Shown here in pieces: positions 14,143 through 17,255 of a stretch of DNA of 17,255 nucleotides; the stretch's first letter is position 1, and the number at the start of each line of letters is the position of its first letter. The translations under genes and the position numbers were made by a program. The stretch lies in contig JAICSD010000029.1 of assembly GCA_025937075.1 (NCBI GenBank), positions 1 to 17,255 of the forward strand. Reading direction: 5' to 3'. The notes beneath the pieces are model-generated. The model saw nothing but the letters and a program-made list of their open reading frames with translations, was not told the DNA's origin and searched no databases. The DNA comes from Vicinamibacteria bacterium. Lineage in GTDB: Bacteria; Acidobacteriota; Vicinamibacteria; Vicinamibacterales; 2-12-FULL-66-21.

Positions 14143-14170
14143 ATTATATTTCGCGCGTGGCCGAGGCAAA
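14143..14170 (-). promoter_or_regulatory. Candidate promoter of the glycosyltransferase-exonuclease-ligase operon
   Basis: A perfect TATAAT (minus strand, 14148-14143) is striking in this GC-rich DNA. A weak -35-like TTTGCC lies at 14170-14165 with a 16-bp spacer. The expected transcription start is about 14136-14137, the same place as the TTG start proposed for the membrane glycosyltransferase, so the mRNA may be leaderless. Confidence 0.5.
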
Positions 14171-14231
14171 CGCAACGTGCGTCGTGTCGTTGCCGACTGC
14201 GCTGAGCGGCGCTGGCGCATTGTGGGTCTTG

Positions 14232-14254
14232 CTCCCGCTGCGGTCGCGCGGGAG
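14232..14254 (-). terminator. Hairpin in the gap between the deacetylase and the membrane glycosyltransferase
   Basis: Arms CTCCCGC (14232-14238) and GCGGGAG (14248-14254) pair over 7 bp around a 9-nt loop. It lies in the 257-bp stretch 14137-14393, where I see no gene, and is downstream of the PIG-L operon. It could end that transcript, though no U-tract follows. Elsewhere in this gap I see only a spaced CTTCTC/GAGAAG pair (14301-14306 and 14326-14331). Confidence 0.35.
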
Positions 14255-14393
14255 AACGCGCATTCGGCGAGGGAGCTGACGGTGGACCGCGTAGCGCACG
14301 CTTCTCACGCGCGAGAGTATGAGACGAGAAGATTTCCCGCCGAGCGGCTTACGGCGATCGGAGGCGAACAGGGAGGCCGGCGCGTCGCTCGTG

Positions 14394-15221
14394 CTAGCGC
14401 TGTGCGCGATCAGTTCGGACCGGAATCGGCTGCGGCGCGTTGAGCAGTTCGAGAAAGCTTGGATTCGGGTTGCCGACGGCGGCGCGGACGAAGTGCTCGC
14501 GTCCGAGCAGCGATTCCGCCTGCTCGCGCGTCAGCCACGTGAACGGGCTGTGCTCGTCAATCTGGCTGCGATGGCACCGCAGCGCATCGATCTTGCGCGA
14601 GGCGAACGCGGTCGCGTCGACTTCGAGCGTCGGCTCGGCCGCGTACGCGCCAAACGCGTCGGCGTCGATGGTCCACAGCGAAATCCCGTCCGGGGTGCCC
14701 GGATTCGCCTGCGCGGTTTCCACGACGCGGCGCATGAGGCCCGCCGGAAATACGACGTAGAACAGCGCGGGCGCCGCAGGACCGAGCGCGTCCACGGCCT
14801 CCGTGACACGCTCGTGCAGGAAGATGTGATCCGGGTGCCAGTACAAGCCGTCGGCGCCGAACGTGATCACGAGGTCGGGCCGCACGTGGCGAATGGCGAG
14901 GACGATCTCGTGCTTGAAGAGCGCCGGATCGACGCCGTTGAGCGACCCGTCCGGATGATCGAGCAGAATCACTTCGTCGAGGCCCAGGCGCTCGGCTGCC
15001 TGGTGCAGCTCGGCGCGCCGGACCGAGCCGAGCGCGATGTCTTCCTGACACCCGCGCGCACGTCCCCCAGCTTCGCCGCGCGTGACGCACAGCAGCGTCA
15101 CCCGCGCCCCTTCGGCAGCACAGCGCGCCAGCGTCCCGCCGCACGCCAGCGACTCATCGTCCGGATGCGCGAAGACGGCCAGGATGCGGCGACCTGCAAG
15201 AAGCCCGGTGCGACGCGTCAC
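14394..15221 (-). CDS. PIG-L/LmbE family N-acetyl-sugar deacetylase
   Basis: A 275-residue zinc hydrolase. The N-terminal strand ILAVFAHPDDESLACGG carries the AHPDDE motif (18-23, metal ligands His19 and Asp22), and HPDH (129-132) supplies the third ligand. Enzymes of this family remove the acetyl group from N-acetylglucosamine in small glycosides, lipids or antibiotics. No signal peptide, so it is cytosolic. GTG 15221 overlaps the stop of the upstream glycosyltransferase (GTGA), implying translational coupling, so its substrate is probably the product of that enzyme or of the pathway. A BshB/MshB-like thiol role is possible but not specifically supported. Confidence 0.92.
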   Translation of the reverse strand: MTRRTGLLAGRRILAVFAHPDDESLACGGTLARCAAEGARVTLLCVTRGEAGGRARGCQEDIALGSVRRAELHQAAERLGLDEVILLDHPDGSLNGVDPALFKHEIVLAIRHVRPDLVITFGADGLYWHPDHIFLHERVTEAVDALGPAAPALFYVVFPAGLMRRVVETAQANPGTPDGISLWTIDADAFGAYAAEPTLEVDATAFASRKIDALRCHRSQIDEHSPFTWLTREQAESLLGREHFVRAAVGNPNPSFLELLNAPQPIPVRTDRAQR

Positions 15222-16282
15222 GATCTCGCTCCTGCCGGCGCGGGCATCCGTCGTGCGCCGTCTTCCACCAGCCGCTCGTAGACCGCAACGTACTCGTCCA
15301 CCATCCGCATGGCGCCGAAGCGCGCGACGCCGCGGTCGCGCACGCGGCGCCGATCGAGCGCGAACACGCGCGGCAGGCCATCGGCCATCGCATCCTCGCT
15401 CCCGAAGACGAGTCCCGTCACACCGTCCTCGACCACCTCGCGCACCGCGCCGCGATCGAGCGCCGCGACGGGCGTGCCGGAGGCCATCGCCTCGGCCAGC
15501 ACGAGGCCGAACGGTTCGCCCGACTGTACGGGATAGAGCATCGCGCGCGCGCCGCCGAGCAGCGTCACCTTCGCGTCGTGGCCCACTTCACCGGCATAGA
15601 CGACGTTCGTGCCGTCGACGAGCGGGGCGATCTTCGTCTGGTAGTACTCGTCCTCCGGCGCCGCCAGAACGATCCGGATGCCCGCACGCTTCGCGATGTC
15701 GATCGCCTGCAGCACGCCCTTGCCATCGGTGAAGCGGCCGAGGAACAGCACGTAGTCGCCGGGCTGTTCGTTGAACGTGAACGAGTCCGTATCGATGCCG
15801 TGCAGGACGATGTCGACGACGTTCAGCCCGGAGAGGAGCCGCGCCTGCTCGTTGGAAATGGCGACGAACGGCGCCTCGGGGTAGCGTGACCACAGGCGCA
15901 CTTCGTCGGTGCTGGGCGAATGATGGAGCGTCTGCAGAAGCGGCACCGGGCACAGGCGCGCGAAGCCCAGCGACAGCGGATAGTACGCCGCCTGGAAGTG
16001 AATGACGTCGAACTCCGCCGCGCGCTCGACGGCTGCGGCGAGGTTGAGCATCTCGTACAGCTCCCACGGCCACATCGTGGTGTCGTGCCAATAACCGTGC
16101 GGGTAGCACGCGGCGAGCTTCGCGGACGTCGTGCTGTCGCCGGTCGCAAACAGCGTGACGTCGTGGCCGCGGCGGACGAGGCCTTCCGTGAGCAGCCACG
16201 TCACGAGCTCGACGGAGCCGGACCCGGTGGGCGGCAGCGCCGTCGCAACGGGGCCGACCTGCGCGATGCGAAGCCGCGTCAT
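15218..16282 (-). CDS. Glycosyltransferase family 4 (GT-B fold)
   Basis: A 354-residue cytosolic GT-B enzyme. The acceptor domain starts RIAQVGPVATALPPTGSGSVELVTWLLTEGLVRRGHDVTLFATGDS, a Gly-rich loop typical of GT4. The donor domain has YVLFLGRFTDGKGV (177-190) and EPFGLVLAE (Glu256 to Glu264, the EX7E motif) followed by AMASGTPVAALDRGAVREVV. These retaining enzymes use nucleotide sugars. ATG 16282 overlaps the preceding stop (ATGA). A longer in-frame reading upstream to 17170 is rejected because it lies over the previous gene in another frame. The exact donor and acceptor are not readable from sequence. Confidence 0.93.
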   Translation of the reverse strand: MTRLRIAQVGPVATALPPTGSGSVELVTWLLTEGLVRRGHDVTLFATGDSTTSAKLAACYPHGYWHDTTMWPWELYEMLNLAAAVERAAEFDVIHFQAAYYPLSLGFARLCPVPLLQTLHHSPSTDEVRLWSRYPEAPFVAISNEQARLLSGLNVVDIVLHGIDTDSFTFNEQPGDYVLFLGRFTDGKGVLQAIDIAKRAGIRIVLAAPEDEYYQTKIAPLVDGTNVVYAGEVGHDAKVTLLGGARAMLYPVQSGEPFGLVLAEAMASGTPVAALDRGAVREVVEDGVTGLVFGSEDAMADGLPRVFALDRRRVRDRGVARFGAMRMVDEYVAVYERLVEDGARRMPAPAGARS

Positions 16283-17255
16283 GCCGCCCTCTCGATCAGC
16301 GACGAGAGCACGTGAGTCGCCTCGAAGTGTTCCTGCGCGAGCGCCTTCGCGCGCGCGGCGTGCCGTGGATAATCGGCGTCCACGCGTGCGAGCGCATCGA
16401 CGGCTTCGTCGGTCGTCGAGAACGACACGAGCCCTTCGCCGGACGGCAGGTGCTCGGTCCACGCGGTGTCCTGCACGATCGCCGGACGCCCGGCCGCGAG
16501 ATAGCACTCGGTGCGATCGCTGAACCACCCGCAGCGCGTGGACACGTAGGTGTGCTTGGCCACGCCGAACTCGCCGCGCGATGATCGAATGAAGTCGCGG
16601 TATCCCTGAGGCGTCCGGGAGATGTCCATGGCCGGCAGCGTCGACCACCCGTGCGCCTCGAGCAGCGCCTGCGGCCCGTTGATCGCCAGCTCGAACCGCG
16701 GACCGGTGCGCGACGGCAGATCGATGAAGCGCAGGAACTCGACGTCCTTGTTCCCGCCGACATCGGTGAAGCTCTCGATGGTCCAGCTCATGACGGAGGT
16801 GTAGCGGTCCCGCTGCGGGGGCGCATCCGTCCGCCACAACGACGTGACGACCGGCTGCCACGTCTTGTGCCACGTGAACTCGCCGGTGGGAACGGGACAC
16901 GCCGCCGTGCCGATGTTGGATCCAAACGTGAACAAACCCGTGAACCCGCGAAAGAAGTCCACGTACCACGTTTCGTTCTTTGCGATCGCAAGCTGCGTGA
17001 ATGCGGGATCCGAGTCCACGAACACGCGGCGTGGAATCCGCGCATACTCGTCGCGCCAGAACCACGCCCCGCCCGACAGGTTGATGAAAAGATCGGCGGA
17101 GGCGGCGAACTCGACGACGCGTTCGCGAGGCGCGCCGTAGTACGAGCCGTCGTAGTTGACGAAGCTCCACGAGTCGCCGAGGCCGTGCGGCCGCAGCGCG
17201 CCGTCGATGTGCTTCAGGCCGTAGGACGGATCGAGCGCGCGCGTGTTCTGCTCCA
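16279..17255 (-). CDS. Glycosyltransferase-like protein (GT-B, glycosyl transferases group 1-like), 5' truncated
   Basis: The frame stays open to the right edge; I translated it by hand and found no stop, so about 324 C-terminal residues are visible and the start is outside. An internal GTG at 17025 is not the true start, because upstream codons continue in protein-like style (LKHIDGALRPHGLGDSWSFVNYDGSYYGAP). The N-terminal visible part includes LFINLSGGAWFWRDE and RRVFVDSDPAFTQ. The C-terminal part, with FGVAKHTYVSTRCGWFSDRTECYLAAGRPAIVQDTAWTEHLP, is the donor-binding end seen in CgeB-like GT-B proteins. It heads an operon with the GT4 enzyme and PIG-L deacetylase (ATGA overlap), so it probably acts in the same glycoconjugate pathway. 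Confidence 0.8.
   Translation of the reverse strand, partial: EQNTRALDPSYGLKHIDGALRPHGLGDSWSFVNYDGSYYGAPRERVVEFAASADLFINLSGGAWFWRDEYARIPRRVFVDSDPAFTQLAIAKNETWYVDFFRGFTGLFTFGSNIGTAACPVPTGEFTWHKTWQPVVTSLWRTDAPPQRDRYTSVMSWTIESFTDVGGNKDVEFLRFIDLPSRTGPRFELAINGPQALLEAHGWSTLPAMDISRTPQGYRDFIRSSRGEFGVAKHTYVSTRCGWFSDRTECYLAAGRPAIVQDTAWTEHLPSGEGLVSFSTTDEAVDALARVDADYPRHAARAKALAQEHFEATHVLSSLIERAA

Noticed and set aside
14394..16282. Bacillithiol or mycothiol synthesis pair (GT4 plus PIG-L)
   Set aside because: The arrangement is similar, but the GT4 N-terminal motifs look like a different GT4 branch, no BshC or MshC-like ligase is present, and a second GT-B gene is coupled upstream.
15218..17170. 650-residue minus-strand frame suggesting a fused glycosyltransferase
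   Set aside because: The N-terminal 296 residues are Arg/His-rich shadow of the gene ending at 16279; the GT4 fold starts at ATG 16282.

Overview
This is a 17.3 kb piece of a very GC-rich bacterial chromosome, most likely from Acidobacteriota and probably from the Vicinamibacteria side of that phylum. That placement is inference. It rests on an orphan MacB/FtsX-type permease of about 885 residues next to a PadR repressor, an M14 peptidase with a C-terminal glutamine-amidotransferase-like domain, a LolA-like exported protein, and many small palindromic elements between genes. I saw no rRNA, tRNA, CRISPR array, transposase, phage gene or plasmid gene.

Layout. (a) 2-1834, plus strand: the 3' part of an M14 carboxypeptidase-like gene. 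It ends in an inverted pair of heptanucleotide arrays (1783-1873). (b) 1878-2231, minus strand: a small protein, acidic then Lys/Arg-rich, like histone H1. (c) 2345-5008, plus strand: an 84-residue protein and a HerA-like ATPase, 24 nt apart and probably one operon, ending at a hairpin (5019-5040) shared with the convergent neighbour. (d) 5056-6216, minus: a predicted lipoprotein with protein-kinase-like catalytic motifs. (e) 6322-9322, minus: the PadR and orphan permease pair behind a clear promoter and palindromic operator. (f) 9386-10102, minus: an exported LolA-like protein. (g) 10219-12827, minus: an ATP-dependent DNA ligase and its beta-CASP metallo-beta-lactamase exonuclease partner, overlapping at TTGA, with a membrane glycosyltransferase (12829-14136) directly upstream. 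(h) 14394-17255, minus: two glycosyltransferases and a PIG-L deacetylase joined by ATGA and GTGA overlaps. The first gene of this operon runs off the window.

How they work together. The ligase and exonuclease are two of the four genes of a known bacterial DNA-repair cluster. The helicase and phosphoesterase partners are not here. The last block looks like a glycoconjugate pathway in which sugars are added and an N-acetyl group is removed. PadR probably controls itself and the permease.

The most unusual observations are the kinase-like lipoprotein, and the way gene 3' ends here are built from palindromic or heptad repeats. Two stop codons lie in hairpin loops, and two protein tails are translated from repeat DNA. 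One tandem pair of hairpins shows a compensatory base-pair change.
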